Assembly (NCBI RefSeq): GCF_035046485.1
Contig: NC_085138.1
Span: 328,348,129-328,412,128, forward strand
From: Aedes albopictus
Taxonomy: Eukaryota > Arthropoda > Insecta > Diptera > Culicidae
DNA length: 64,000 nt
Direction of reading: 5' to 3'
Under the pieces are notes generated by a model. The model was not told the origin of the DNA and searched no databases. It saw only the letters and a list, made by a program, of their open reading frames with translations. The position numbers were made by a program, and so were the translations under genes. Positions 43,788 through 55,630 of this stretch are shown in pieces. Numbering within the stretch: position 1 is the stretch's first letter; each line of letters opens with the position of its first letter.

Positions 43788-44850
43788 ATTAGCCGTCAAT
43801 GTGTCGACGACAAAGTACGAGGGCTCCAGGGAGGAATCACCACGCCCGCCAACCCGAATTTCTATCGACGGTGATGAAATCGAGGTGGTTGAAGAAATCG
43901 TGTATTTGGGCTCACTGATGATCGCCGACAACGACACCAACAGAGAAATTCAGAGACGCTGTGGTAGAAAATCGAGCTGACTTTGTACTCCGCAGAACTC
44001 TATTATCGAATAAAGTTCGCCGTTACACGAAATTAACTATCTACAAAACGCTGAGCCAAGTCCAACAACAAAATTACAGCAAATCGAAAAAATGTTTTGT
44101 ATTCAGCAACAAATTGATATCACATTTTGATATCAGTTTATCTCTATTCAATTTGATTCCAAATTTTGTTTTCAGTTTACCGTCATTTTACATTAATGCA
44201 AATGTTTAGTGTTAGAATAGTTTTGGCTCTTTTAAGTAAACTATGTAAAGTATTTCTAGGGATATATCATTAGTGAAATTATACTATTGCATTTATGATT
44301 TGATTCGGTTGATAAACTCTACATTTGACGATTTTTCATTTTTCTTGCGCTGATAACAAAAACAGTTATCAATTTGGTATCATCGATAGCAGGAATCGTT
44401 TTCAATTTGCTGTCACAGGAACATTTTTCTGCTCTCATTTTTGATGTTTTAACCGTTAAAACGACAACAACCAGAGTTATAAAAATTTGCAATATCACAA
44501 CATCAAAATTAGTTTTCAATTTGCTATCAGACTTTGCTCGGTAGACCGGTAGTCCTCTATAGGCATCAAGCATGGACTCTACGTGCAGAGGACCAACGCA
44601 TCCTTGGAGTTTTTGAACGGAAGATGGGATTGGAGAAGGCAAATGAATCACGAGCTGCATCAGCTACTGAAAGAACCAACCATCGTCCACACCGCGAAAA
44701 ATGGAGAGGCTACGGTGGGTGGGTCACGTCATCAGGATGTCGGAGAGCAACCCGACTAAAATGGTTCGCGAGAATCATCCGACCGGTATAAGAAGGCGTG
44801 GTGCGCAGCGAGCTAGGTGGGTCGATCAAGTGAAGGACGATCTGCGTATA
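43788..44850 (+). pseudogene. RTE C-terminal region
   Basis: Continuation of RTE copy 2 beyond the hAT-like element: IGLAVNVSTTKY, IDGDEIEVVEEIVYLGSLMIADNDTNREIQRR, then VRRYTKLTIYKTL, a MITE (44051-44541), RPVVLYRHQAWTLRAEDQRILGVFERKMG, GYGGWVTSSGC/RWVGHVIRMSESNPTKM, and RRRGAQRARWVDQVKDDLR. Several frame changes. It ends near 44850. Confidence 0.8.
44051..44541. mobile_element. TA-type MITE, copy 2
   Basis: Related over its whole length to 13535-14004 (GCAAATCG...GTATTCAGCAACAAATTGATA; ends TCAGACTTTGCTCGG). It separates KTL and RPVVLY of the RTE frame. TA follows it (44542-44543); the left TA seems lost. Confidence 0.8.
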
Positions 44851-46689
44851 CTTCATACTTTGCTAATAAATCCCTTGTACCAACTAGGTACACGGTTCCT
44901 ATTATGGAGGTAACATTAGTTCCTATAGTGGCGCATCCCATTGAATTCTTATGGGACCTACCACGGTAGGAACACTACCACCACTATAGATGCAAAGGAG
45001 CAAAACAAAATTAAGGAAAATAATTGTTTAAAATAGGTTTTCGGCAAATTCTGAACAAAAAACTGAATTAAGGTTATTAATTAGGTATGAGGCATCTATT
45101 GTCATTTGCAAGCTTTTTGGTCGAATTACCACCACTACTACCACCACTATTGGTACTACCTCCACTAAGGGAGCTTTTACCCTAGTTTGAAAATTTATTT
45201 TTTTTTTACGAAATTGTTAAACAGGTGAAGCTAAGCTTTGGACATCACATAGGGTAGATACTTGTGAGGACCAGAGTTATGTTGGATGTTCAATACTAAT
45301 GGTAATCAACTTGTGGTCTCATTGTCCTCTCCGTCATGAACAGTCGCAACAAAAGGTAGCAATATAAAATGCTAATTTAATAACCATCAATGCATTCTTC
45401 AAGCTAATTTTATGTATGTACCTCATTGCGCTTTAACGTTTGCTCCAATGGAGGAATTTAGCATCGTTATCGCGGCCCCCGAAAAAAAAAGCTCAAAAAG
45501 TGCCAAAATATGCTTTTGTTACCGGATGGTTCCGCGCGCTCAAGCGCTTCCCACTTGTTGGTACACGCTGAAGTGTATGTTTTTCTTTGAACCCTCTGCC
45601 TGATTGAAGCGTCCATGTGCCCAGCAAAAAAAAATCGATTGCTCATCGTCCTCATCGTCATCCATCCGCACGGCATCAAACATATCAGGCAGAGCCGCGA
45701 ATACGGGGAATCGATGTAAAATAACCAATTTTGTGCTCAGAATAATATTTTTCTGGCAGTGCTCTTAGGGATGTATGTTACCGGCCGACTCGAATAGTCT
45801 TTATCGAAAACTTCACTTTGCGTCTCCCTCTTGCAAATAGACGGTGACGATATCTGAATTTAATGATCCTAAGGTTAGAATCGACCTTTTTCCACCAAAG
45901 GCACATCTCACCCTCTACACATGGTAAGTTCGATCATTTCGAAGCAGAGAGCGTCAAACCTTTCTTTGCCTTTCTTGATGCGGCTTCACCGATTCTTTTT
46001 TTTTTTTGCGCTTACACAAATCAACATTTTTCGCAAAACAGGTTCACATGGTCAAAAATCTGAAAAGACTCGAGCACAACGGCGGCGGCTATTGGCCGGC
46101 GCGGGCCGGCCGGTCATCATTCTTTGCCTTATGCGGCATGTATGGAAAAACTGGAAACATTATTCCGTGTGTGAGCGAGTCAAGAATTTTGGCCTCCTTT
46201 CCTTTCATTTTTTTTCCTGCAGCTTGCTGACTGAGTGAGGACCGAAGACTTTGGCTGGCTTTGCTTTGCTGGTTGAAAATGTTGGGGACGAAGTGGGGAC
46301 GGCGCGTGCTGGCTGCTAGCTCCTGGAACTTGAACGGGGCGTTAAATACAATTTTATTGGAACGTTTAGAACGGGCTGGTTTGCGGGTTGGCTGCCTGCC
46401 CACGAAGATGACGGTTGACCATTGGTCGGATGGAGGAAAAACCTGTTGTGGTTCTGTTGGTCGGTTCGACAGGTCATGTTATGGTACTTGAACTAGAATT
46501 TATGGATAGTGGCTACAAAGAGCTACAGATTAATGTTTGAGAGAATAATGTTTTCATTAAACCAGCCAAATATCAATTTTAAAGATAATCTTTGAAATTG
46601 TGTATTAAATTCTACTGATTCGCAAAATAAAACCGAAAAATCAAGTTTTATCAGGCATAACCCAGAAGAGTATGATTATTGCGGTTTAG
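44851..46689. other. no supported gene
   Basis: Mixed DNA. About 44900-45200 contains short inverted motifs around CTACCACCACTATAG. The frames at 45412-45740 and 45863-46491 overlap on both strands; the 105-residue minus frame at 46089-46403 is basic and has no recognised domain. A GC-rich patch GGCCGGCGCGGGCCGGCCGG lies at 46094-46113. Confidence 0.4.
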
Positions 46690-47765
46690 GAATGCACGGA
46701 TCGAAACAATATGCGAAAAATTATGGAATTGCTAATGATGTGCAATACAAAACTGCGCCAGTGTTCGCCGTGTGCAAGGAAGGAAATTTATTAACAGAGG
46801 GCATCAATTATTCTCAAATTTTTACTGTAAGTTCGTCAACTAGTTGTGGAAAAAATCGGACTTTTCTACACGAAGTCATAATTATTCTACACGGAGAGAC
46901 GAAACTACCCAAAAGTGAGTTCTTTCCACCCAACTTCGGGGTTGCGTGCGTCAAGCCAATTTTGAGTTGATGGAATCGATGTTTTTGTTGGGTTGTTCCC
47001 GCTTGCTTCCATGTGAAAAAAATACCTAATTTTAAGTTTTTTCCACCCAACCGAAATTTTGACTAGGTTGTATTCACTCAAATTTGAGTACTGTGCTAGA
47101 AACTCAGTTTTGGCTTGACGCACGGAACTGCAAAAGTTGGGCTGTTTCTCTCTTCACTTTCTGACAACAACAGAAAGAGCGCATGAAAAGGGAGATGAAA
47201 AAGAACTCAAAATTGAGTTTAAAAGTACCTAATTTTGAGTTTTTCTGTTTCTCCGTGTAGGTATAATAATGCTATAGTTAACTCTGAGCTGTTATATCTC
47301 CGGATTCAACAAACCGAATGCAATGAAATTTTGATCATTTATGACTAATGAGCTATTAAAACTTTTGACTATACTTCAAATTCTTAACACGAAAGAAATT
47401 GTTAACGATTACATTATTTTTCTAATATAACACCAATTTATCCAAAACTTCATCATCGTTTCAAAATTCGAGATGATTACCATCCATATTTCATTTGAAT
47501 TACCTGTAATTGGCTTGGATATATTTACGTTTCGAAGGAAAGCAACCAAATGGTCGGCATTAAATTGAAAAAAGTAATGGGATGCACATGAAAAATAGAT
47601 AAATTTACTAAAAACTCATAGAATAAATGAAATTGTTATAACTTTTTTTTATTGTTAATAATTACAAATAAAGTCAAACGTTTTTTCAAAGTTAATTATA
47701 TTAGTCATAAATGATCAAAATTTCATTGCATTCGGTTAATTGAATCCGGAGATATAACAGCTCAT
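46690..47765. repeat. dispersed repeat, filled copy, with an inverted-arm element
   Basis: The part 46738-46889 and 47258-47700 matches 50285-50910 (TGCAATACAAAACTGCGCCA, TCAATTATTCTCAAATTTTT, AGGTATAATAATGCTAT). Here a 368-bp MITE is inserted at 46890. From 47287 to 47765 the ends are inverted (GAGCTGTTATATCTCCGGAT against ATCCGGAGATATAACAGCTC), so the right part is itself an inverted-repeat element. Confidence 0.75.
46890..47257 (-). mobile_element. 368-bp TA-flanked MITE, copy 2 (inverted)
   Basis: Reverse complement of the family member at 37569-37936 and of the same length. TA at 46888-46889 and 47258-47259. The related locus at about 50473 has a single TA at the same place (ATTCTAGGTATAAT), that is, an empty site. 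Confidence 0.95.
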
Positions 47766-48412
47766 GGTTGGCTACCGGATAATTATACCCTTTTTCATGA
47801 ATCTTTCTAACTTCGTAGCCCGATCTTTCCAAATTTGGACCACTGATACACAACTAGTTGATGAACTTATAGTAAACATTTGAAAATATGTGATGCCTTT
47901 TGAAAAGTTACAGCTAGTTGAATATTTTTTGAAAAGTGGACATTTTCCCTGTCCCAGTTATTTTAACTATCTCCTGTATGTGGAGGGAGAAATTTGAAGG
48001 TTTGACAAATGGCAATAACGATAATGTATCAAGGTACAGGGTTTACATAGTTGATGATGACAAAACAGGAGAGCCACCAATACCAGATAAGGGTAAGTAA
48101 GCCGTATTTGAACTGAAAAACTTTAAGGCGCTTGTTGAGAACAGAGCTTGTACGGGCACCGACCTTTTAGCAGGGCAAATAAAATGCTAAATTGTACCAT
48201 TTGCAACATGCTGCAAAGCTATAATTATCAGCCAGGGTCAACAAAATAGATTTTTTGGAACAAAGATTTTTCGATTTCTTTTAGCGTCCAAAACAACTGT
48301 GCAAAATTTGGGAGCAATTGGTTGCATCCCCGTATTCCGTACTGCGAATTAAATTTGTATATAAATTCCATATATGAAATTTAGTATGGAAAAACATACT
48401 TTTTTTATTTTT
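47766..48412. other. no gene seen
   Basis: AT-rich unique-looking DNA; nothing recognised. Confidence 0.4.
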
Positions 48413-48441
48413 CTCATGAATTGAAATGTTTGTCCTAAACG

Positions 48442-49245
48442 TGTGTAGTGTGTAGTAGAATTTCGTCCGGGTGCCAGTTCGCGCGCGTTTGCTTCGGTGG
48501 TTCGAGTTTTTTTTCCTTTTCTATTTTGTATTCCGAAGTAAGCATTTCGACGGCGGTGAGTGTGCGGTGAACGCGTCGTGGTCGTGGATCGAGTCGGTTC
48601 CGAATTTTGCCTCCCGTCGCGCTAGTTCCCAATACACTTTTAGTTGATAATAAATATTTTCTTTCATTTTTTTTTGCATTCACACAAAAGAGTGAAAAGT
48701 GTTAGTTCGGGCTCGCCGGTCGAAAAAAAAATCCGAGCGCCGACAAGTGAGTCGCGTTCAGTGTATTTCTGTGTGGAATAGACTAAAGGTTTCTGCTACC
48801 TAGTGGAATGGAGACGCGCGATAGAATTTTCTTTTTGGCTAGTTTTTACGTCGAAAAGTGGCCGGTTGTTAACGGCGGTTTGTGTATATTGATCCATTGT
48901 CAAATCATATCACCAACCATAGGTGACTCCCGGACTGACAATGTACCTTACCCTACTAACAAAAAAATCCTTCCTGAGACAAACGTGGAGATGCAGCGGT
49001 TCGCAGTCTTTATAACAACGTTTGTCTTACTAACATTCCCTCCCATCCTCGATGACCGCAAGGACGTGGCCGGCGCCGTTATTGACCCTATTAAAGTTGA
49101 GAGCTCTCGATCTGTGTACATTGAGAATAGTAAGCTAGTCCTAAGCCCTATTCATTGGTTCCTTGTGCGATTTCGATTGTTCTGGTCAATCACGGAGTAG
49201 CAACTACGAATTGTGCGGTCATCTATGCTCATGCTCATGCTCATG
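48442..49245 (+). mobile_element. retroposon A, copy 2, with (CATGCT)n tail
   Basis: Flanked by a 29-bp direct repeat with one mismatch at 48413-48441 and 49246-49274 (begins CTCATGAATTGAAATG). The 3' end is four CATGCT hexamers. Shares TTTAGTTGATAATAAAT and CGTGGCCGGCGC regions with copy 1. A 130-codon frame (48808-49200) without known domain occupies the middle; in copy 1 it is not preserved. Confidence 0.85.
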
Positions 49246-49304
49246 CTCATGAATTGAAATGTTTGTCTTAAACGATTTAAATAATGACGTAGAAGTATAG
49301 CCTA

Positions 49305-50241
49305 CAGTATGACCCATAAAAAAATGCGACAGTTTTCAAAGTCATCGTTCCCCTACTTCGAACTGATTAACCTCGCATGTATCTATTGGATAGTATAGTA
49401 GAGCCACTAATCTTATAATGGCAAAGGAACATAGACTGATTCCATGCAAATACCTTCGGAAATATAACGTTGAACATATGGATGTCGAAATCGTCCACGC
49501 GCCAGAGGCCGTTTTTTAAGGATATAATTTTCTTTCAATTGCTTTCAATCACATTCAATCAAATTTTTTTTTTTTTCAAAATATCACTTTTATGGCTGGA
49601 TAAGGTCTTCAGGAGTTTGTTGGTTCGTCGGACATGAACGAAAAAAATATCAACTTATAAATTAAGAGACATTTTCTGCAAATTGAATTATTTGACAAAT
49701 GATAATTTTTAGAAAATATTATGTTTTAAGCATGAAATTGTTTTTAAGTACTTAGTATTTGTACCTATCATAAAGGTAGGTTTATATGCCTTCATCGACA
49801 AAAAAATGTTTTGAAAAATGTTCAAACAGTGTTAAGTTTTTTATTAACTTATCTTAAATACGGTTTTTAATATGTAGCACCTTTTTTTAATTTTTGTTTC
49901 CTAAACATTTGAAATTATTTTTAAAATATTTTCCAAACATGGGCGTATTAAAGAGTATATATTTCTTCGTTGTTTCCATGTGTTTAAAAGTTTTTATCTC
50001 AGTTCATTTTGCTCTGAAAATTAGAGGAAAACTTGATTTTATTTAGAAATTGTTAGCAATTATAAGGTATACCATATACGTAACCAATGAATATTTTGAC
50101 AACAATTTTAGAAATCCTATATGACAATGATCTCCTTATTGTATCCTAATCCAAAAAAGTTTAATTCATTAGGATCATTTCATAAAAAATCTTCAAATAT
50201 CGCAAAAAAATGGAATGTCGCAATTTTTATGGGTCATACTG
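49305..50241. mobile_element. 937-bp pogo-like MITE
   Basis: CAGTATGACCCATAAAAA at the left is inverted at the right (TTTTTATGGGTCATACTG). TA flanks at 49303-49304 and 50242-50243. AT-rich interior, no transposase. Confidence 0.85.
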
Positions 50242-50282
50242 TAGAAATTTTGAGCTAGGTACTCTAAATACCTTGTTCTTAA

Positions 50283-50920
50283 TGTTGTGCAATACAAAAC
50301 TGCGCCAGTGTTCGCCGTGTGCAAGGAACGAAATTTATCAACAGACGAAACAATCGTGGGAGCTACAGGAGATCGTCAAAAGTGTTCAACTAGCTGTAAC
50401 TTTTCTCGAAAAGGGCATCAATTATTCTCAAATTTTTACTGGGACTTTTCTACACAAAGTTATAAATATTCTAGGTATAATAATGCTATTGTTAACTTTG
50501 AGCTGTTATATTTCCAGATTTAACAAACCGAATGCAATGAAATTTTGATCATTTATGACTAATGAGCTATTAAAACTTTTGACTATACTTCAAATACTTA
50601 CCACGAAAGAAAATGATAACGATTACATTATTTGTCTAATATAACACCAATTTATCCGAAACTTCATCATCGTTTCAAAATTCGAGATGATTACCTTCCA
50701 TTGTTCATTTGAATTACCTGTAATTGGCTTGGATACATTTACGTTTCGAAGGAAAGCAACCAAATGGTCGGCATTAAATTTAAAAAAAAGTAATGGGATG
50801 CACATGAAAAATAGATAAAAACTCATAGAATAAATTAAATTGTCATAACTTTTTTTCTTGTTAATAATTTCAAATTAAGTCAAACGTTTTTCAAAGTTAA
50901 TTATATTAGGCAGCATCCGT
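50283..50920. repeat. dispersed repeat, empty copy
   Basis: Relative of 46738-47700 without the 368-bp MITE. It carries about 60 extra bases (ACGAAACAATCGTGGGAGCT region, 50345-50405) that the other copy lacks. Truncated at the right, so the second inverted arm is missing. Confidence 0.75.
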
Positions 50921-51456
50921 TTATTACGTAACGCTCAAATCGGCATTTCTTGATACCCCTCCCCTATTTTTGATGCCCTTTTCGAAAAGTTACAGCTACA
51001 TTTTTTTAAAAGTGAGCATTGTCCCTGTCCTAATTATTTTAAATCCCTTTTTTATGGAAATCGATATTGCTAATTATGAATTTCATGGCGCAAGTAAAAT
51101 AATATTCGTATTCCAATTTTATTGATTTTGAATGAAATAATTCTATTCTCATAGCATGACATTGTATCTTGGAATTATCCCGTAAGTATGTAAAATGATC
51201 GATTTTTCTTGATAGATAATGTAAACGAAAATGACAAGGAGCGCGTTTGACTGTTCTTACATTAAAATTTGCATAAGTGGTCAATATTCTGTGGCAAAAA
51301 ATGACCGTCAAATTTGCTTATTGTCACTTTTATTTAATCGTCAAATCGATTAACCCTCGAGCAGTCGCGTCTTTGACCACCCTCAGCGGAACCACGCTCA
51401 CGCTGTGTACCACTAGCGTGCTTTTTTCAAGGTGCGTGTACTGTACACGACGCGAC

Positions 51457-51658
51457 TGTGTGACACTAAATATTCACTGGAAAGGAACCACGCAGTGGCA
51501 CGTCTTACCTGACCGGCTGTCGACGAACAATGGGACGAGAGTGGCGTCGCCTGCTTAGATGGTTTCGTGTGCTATCGCCGTCCGCTCGTGACAGGCGTGA
51601 ATACAGAATGTTCAGCAAAGTATACACTTTGATATAAGGGCTGTTTCACACCCACACA
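51457..51658. repeat. 202-bp repeat, copy 1
   Basis: TGTGTGACACTAAATATTCA to GTTTCACACCCACACA. A same-length, nearly identical copy (one difference seen, C/T near position 71) lies at 57255-57456. No flanking duplication. Copy 1 abuts the left arm of the piggyBac-like element. Confidence 0.9.
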
Positions 51659-52829
51659 TCCACCCTTCTCTCTAAAAAAATGAGAGAGGGCCGCGCTTAC
51701 AAATTTCCAAAATACCCGTAGCTCAAACCAGAAAACACGTTTAAAATAGTTTCTCTTGTAAATCGACGCTTTATACCATTTATTGCTATCTTACTATTGT
51801 GCGGGTATTCCCTAATCGAACACGAAGGTTCAGAACGTTCGTGCCTCAAACAGTCCCAAATAGGTATCGTCCGTTTTTGCCTGGTTTCGCAGACGAATAT
51901 GCCTAAAGTGACAGAGTGGCACGTGCTTTTTTTGTTGCCTCACTCACATTTCATCTTCACTCTCTTCCTTTTTCCATCGATGGCAACAGGAGGTCGCATA
52001 AAAAACGAGGTAGTTTGTGCAAAAGTGGCAGCAAGGAGACTTAATTTTACGGGATCAGCAAATTGTCTTGCACATCCCAGATCTGTCAGACTTCCCAAGA
52101 GTGTCAAATTTCCAAATATGTCAAAGTCATGTGGACTAAGGTGTTTCCATTCGCGGTTGACGTGCATTGAGGGCTCGTGGGTTTCTGCTTTCATATTCGT
52201 ACACGTTGCAATACACGAACACTACTTTAGTAATTATTGGAAAATTATTAAAAAAAATCAGCTGTTTTAGGCAAAATCAAGCGGGCATATTTTCAATCAG
52301 TACCTTAAATAGAGATAAGTGACATTTCAGCACACGAACACAAGTGCGAATTTTTCCTTACACAGAAGTACACGCCAATTCAAATGCTATTCAAATTGCA
52401 TATGCAAATATTACGCAATCAAAATGGGTAAAACAGGTATATAATTAAAAAACTAACCTCCGGGGTAAGAGTGCAAACATTTTCCTCACAGTTTCACAAC
52501 TACATCTACAAAAAAGGCACGCGTACATTTGAACGTGATTACCACTATACCTTTGCTCGGCAGTTATAAACAATGGCAGCGACGAACCTGTTAAAAGGAC
52601 TGTTGTGCATGCAACGAAAAGTACAATTTCGGCACCCGTTTTCCGAGGCTTCGATTTTATGGTCGAAATTAATTCGCAGTAGAAATACCACGTGTTATCA
52701 TATCCGTCATCACAGCACCACGCCATGTGATGACTTATGTTTCTATGACATCAAAGCTAAATCAACTTTTCAAATGGGTCTATTTTCCTATGTTCATGTT
52801 TCTTTATTCTACTCTTCACTATTCAACTA

Positions 52830-53104
52830 CAGTAGGTGCTCGTTTGGTAAAAGCCCTTTGACTGTAATGCTTTTTCTTTTAATTGAAAGTCCGCTAAGTG
52901 AAACAATGCTGTAATTATCGCACTGCTCTCCGTCAAAATGAAATGTCATCAGAACACTTTTATTGTAATGTGATGTTTTTCGAATGGAATTTTTCTGCCT
53001 TTTACAGTGACTGACAGTTCTTTGACGTCTGTCAGGTGTAGCAGTTATCGTTTTTCATTTGATAAGCGAAACTTTAACATGCTGCAATGATCGAACATTT
53101 ACTG
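52830..53104. mobile_element. 275-bp TA-flanked MITE
   Basis: CAGTAGGTGCTCGTTTGGTA at the left and CGAACATTTACTG at the right are imperfectly inverted; TA at 52828-52829 and 53105-53106. CAG ends suggest a pogo relative. Confidence 0.65.
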
Positions 53105-54450
53105 TATCTACTCATGGCCAGTTTGCATATCTGTCATCACAGTCGGCCTTGTGCTGACAGCAGAGTTGTACATATTCAGGATGGCTAATGTCAAATGACA
53201 CTCGCTCTAACCATCACTTCAAAAGACAAACGCAAATCCACTCATGCCAAAGCAACTCAAGCTAACCCTCGTTCAAGACAGATTCGAGTACATCCAACAA
53301 CAGTGATCGTCCCTTCGGCTTGAATCATACGATAAAACACGATGGCGTGCTTTGTTTGTGTTTGATGCAATGCAATACTACATAATCAATCGACCTTCAT
53401 CCTGGCCCTATCAGATGATAATCATCCAGCAGTGAGTGACATAGCCCTGCGTCTGAACGACTGGTGATGCGGTTCGAGCTGCTCAGGAGATTTACAAACG
53501 AAGAGCGGGCGCTCCCACCGTATTGGTTCGTCACGAATGTGTTTGTTAGCGACAAAGAGACGGTCGGCTTTTGCGTTGATGGAAGAAGAAGGCAAATGTA
53601 GAGTTTGCGGCTTCTTTGAGTCAAGATGGTAATGGTGTACAAGACTGGCTAGTCGCAACACCCCACTTCCTTTTAGATGTTTTGAAGCTACATCAGAAAA
53701 ACGGATGGCCTTGTAAATTGCATACAATATATGAGTATTGTAATTTCATCTGACATCCAATATCCTATCTAGGTATTTTACCAAGCTTCAATGTTACTTC
53801 CTTTTTGTAGCTAACAGAGCAATCACCATCAAGATGGGTTGCATGTTAAGGTCTCCTTGACGCATCATGACTGGGCTAGTTGCTGTTAGTTCCAGTACAT
53901 TCTCTCTGAAATAATGTTTAACTTTCTCCCTGCCACGATGTTAATATCATCTGCTAAGTATACAACTTAGATACCTTCAACGGTGAGCTTCAATACCGCA
54001 TCATTTAAGCAGCAAACTTTATCGACCACAACTGGATACGCCAGCAGAGTAATAGCCTAATGACCAAATACAGTCCCGACACAACTTCTTTGTTGAAGAC
54101 GCTATGGCAATAAGACAGAAATTACAAAGTGCCATTTATATTGTTAAAACTGTTTTTTTAACACCCAAGCATACACTGAATTCGATAGCTAACAAAATCA
54201 GGAAAATTACCTGCTGAAGACAAAGCAAGATACCCTCAATTCAATCATATTTTTTTTCTTCACGAGTACCTGTCGAATCTAAGTGTATGCAAAAATAAAT
54301 TCTTTTTCAGCCAGGAAAATGCTCGCTTTACCCGGGAGCGGTCGCGTCGTGTATTGAGTACACGCACCATGAAAAATACACGCTTGTGGTACACAGCGTG
54401 AACGTGGACGCTGTTGCAGGTAGTCAAAGACGCGACTGTACGAGGGTTAA

Positions 54451-55281
54451 TTCTCTACGGTGGTACATAATTTGAGAAAAAAGATTAACACTCTGGTTCT
54501 GTTGCGCCATGGCACTTTTTGACGGGAACACTCTTTCCTTAAGGTTCTCACATCTGCCACAATGTCGAAATAATCGTTAGTCTTTACCACTAGCACCACT
54601 AACCTTTTATTACTATCAATGTATGGAAATTATCAATCAATTATTATGCTTTTCGCTGTTAAATGCTCAATTGATCGCTCTTAATGACTAAAATTACTAC
54701 AGATTACATTTCGTGTAGTTGTATAATATCATAGACTAATTTCAAGACCTCGATGTAACAAAGAAAACGATCAAATTTTGTGTGTCCAGTCCAGTAACAA
54801 ATAATATTCATAACCGTGTATTTTTTCGTGTAAATTATATTTAGTGTGTTACACAGATCTGACAACTCTGACAGTAAATGACTAAACATAAATTACGTAA
54901 AGTGGGTATCGAGGATTGTTCACAATCTGCGAACTTGACTGCGGGAAAAAAAATCGTGACCATGACGTCGCTGATAATATGCTCACATTTCTAAGCGAAG
55001 GAAGTACAGCGAGGTTTTTTTTTTGGCAACTGACTATTTATTGAACTGCCCTAGACACACGTAAGTGACAAGAAATACGTAAAGGAAACAGTCACATACT
55101 AGCACAAACGCTCTGTATATAGAAGCGTCGATGTAACGGTGGTCAGGCGTTAAACTCGTTTTGACATCGACAGGGCTTTTTTTGATTGGGTTTTGCTCCA
55201 ATCAGCGAACACCCAATCATCGAGACAGCCCATCTAGCCCATGTAATCTGGAATTCTGGAATATGAATTCAACACGAAAAT
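54451..55281. other. no gene seen
   Basis: AT-rich; nothing recognised. CCCAATCATCGAGACAGCCC near 55208 is not part of a recognised RNA. Confidence 0.4.
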
Positions 55282-55291
55282 ATGCATATCT

Positions 55292-55330
55292 GATTGATTG
55301 ATTTGTCTTTATTAAAGAGACTTTCAGCCC
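55292..55330 (-). mobile_element. 39-bp truncated retroposon 3' end with 10-bp duplication
   Basis: Complement of the retroposon end GGGCTGAAAGTCTCTTTAAT followed by AAAGACAAATCAATCAATC. ATGCATATCT is duplicated at 55282-55291 and 55331-55340. Same end as the stub at 22280-22307. Confidence 0.85.
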
Positions 55331-55630
55331 ATGCATATCTAAAAGATCCCCCTTCCTTGAGTTTCCTCCCTTTATTTTCTTTTTTCTTTTTTTAATTTTT
55401 TTCCTCGGTTTTTGTTCTTTGCTATTTTTTTTATACGATCGGATGGTTCTCGACTACATTGACTGAAGGAGGAAATGCTTTTTTTGTTCTCTTCCCAAAC
55501 TGCATTCTTCAAGAACAAATACTTGCAACGCAACAGTACTGTACTGTAACCACAACATGGTGTAAAACTGAAGCAGAAATATCAATAAGTTTCAAATTTC
55601 TCTTATCAAGGTCATAACAATATTATTGAG

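Larger units (their letters stand above)
37195..44850 (+). mobile_element. RTE-type non-LTR element, copy 2, with at least five insertions
   Basis: Fragments of one plus-strand RT/C-terminal region survive at 37195-37256 (KGIVCPIHKKGDK), 37550-37568 (AITL), 37937-38349 (SAAYKILSQVL ... HHLFIDFKSAYD), 38549-38720 (GVEDVIRRAGINTS, FADDIDI, IRLKNEA) and 43780-44050 plus 44542-44850 (IGLAVNVSTTKY, EVVEEIVYLGS, RPVVLY, RRRGAQRARWVDQV). The breaks coincide exactly with the MITEs at 37257, 37569, 38350 and 44051 and the hAT-like element at 38721, so these are pieces of one copy. It also has point-mutation frameshifts. Same family as 7880-12345. Confidence 0.85.
51354..54446. mobile_element. 3.1-kb piggyBac-like element
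   Basis: TTAA lies on both sides (51350-51353, 54447-54450). The ends begin CCCTCGAGCAGTCGCGTCTT (left) and, complemented, CCCTCGTACAGTCGCGTCTT (right); the inverted arms extend about 105 bases (CACGCTGTGTACCAC, GGTGCGTGTACT). TTAA with CCC-starting ends is the signature of piggyBac elements. I found no piggyBac transposase; the interior has only short frames and a pogo-like MITE (52830) and a 202-bp repeat (51457). Confidence 0.8.

Noticed and set aside
52573..52914. Plus frame starting AACAATGGC that could begin with a mitochondrial-type presequence
   Set aside because: It lies inside the piggyBac-like element, runs on into a TA-flanked MITE (52830) and shows no domain.
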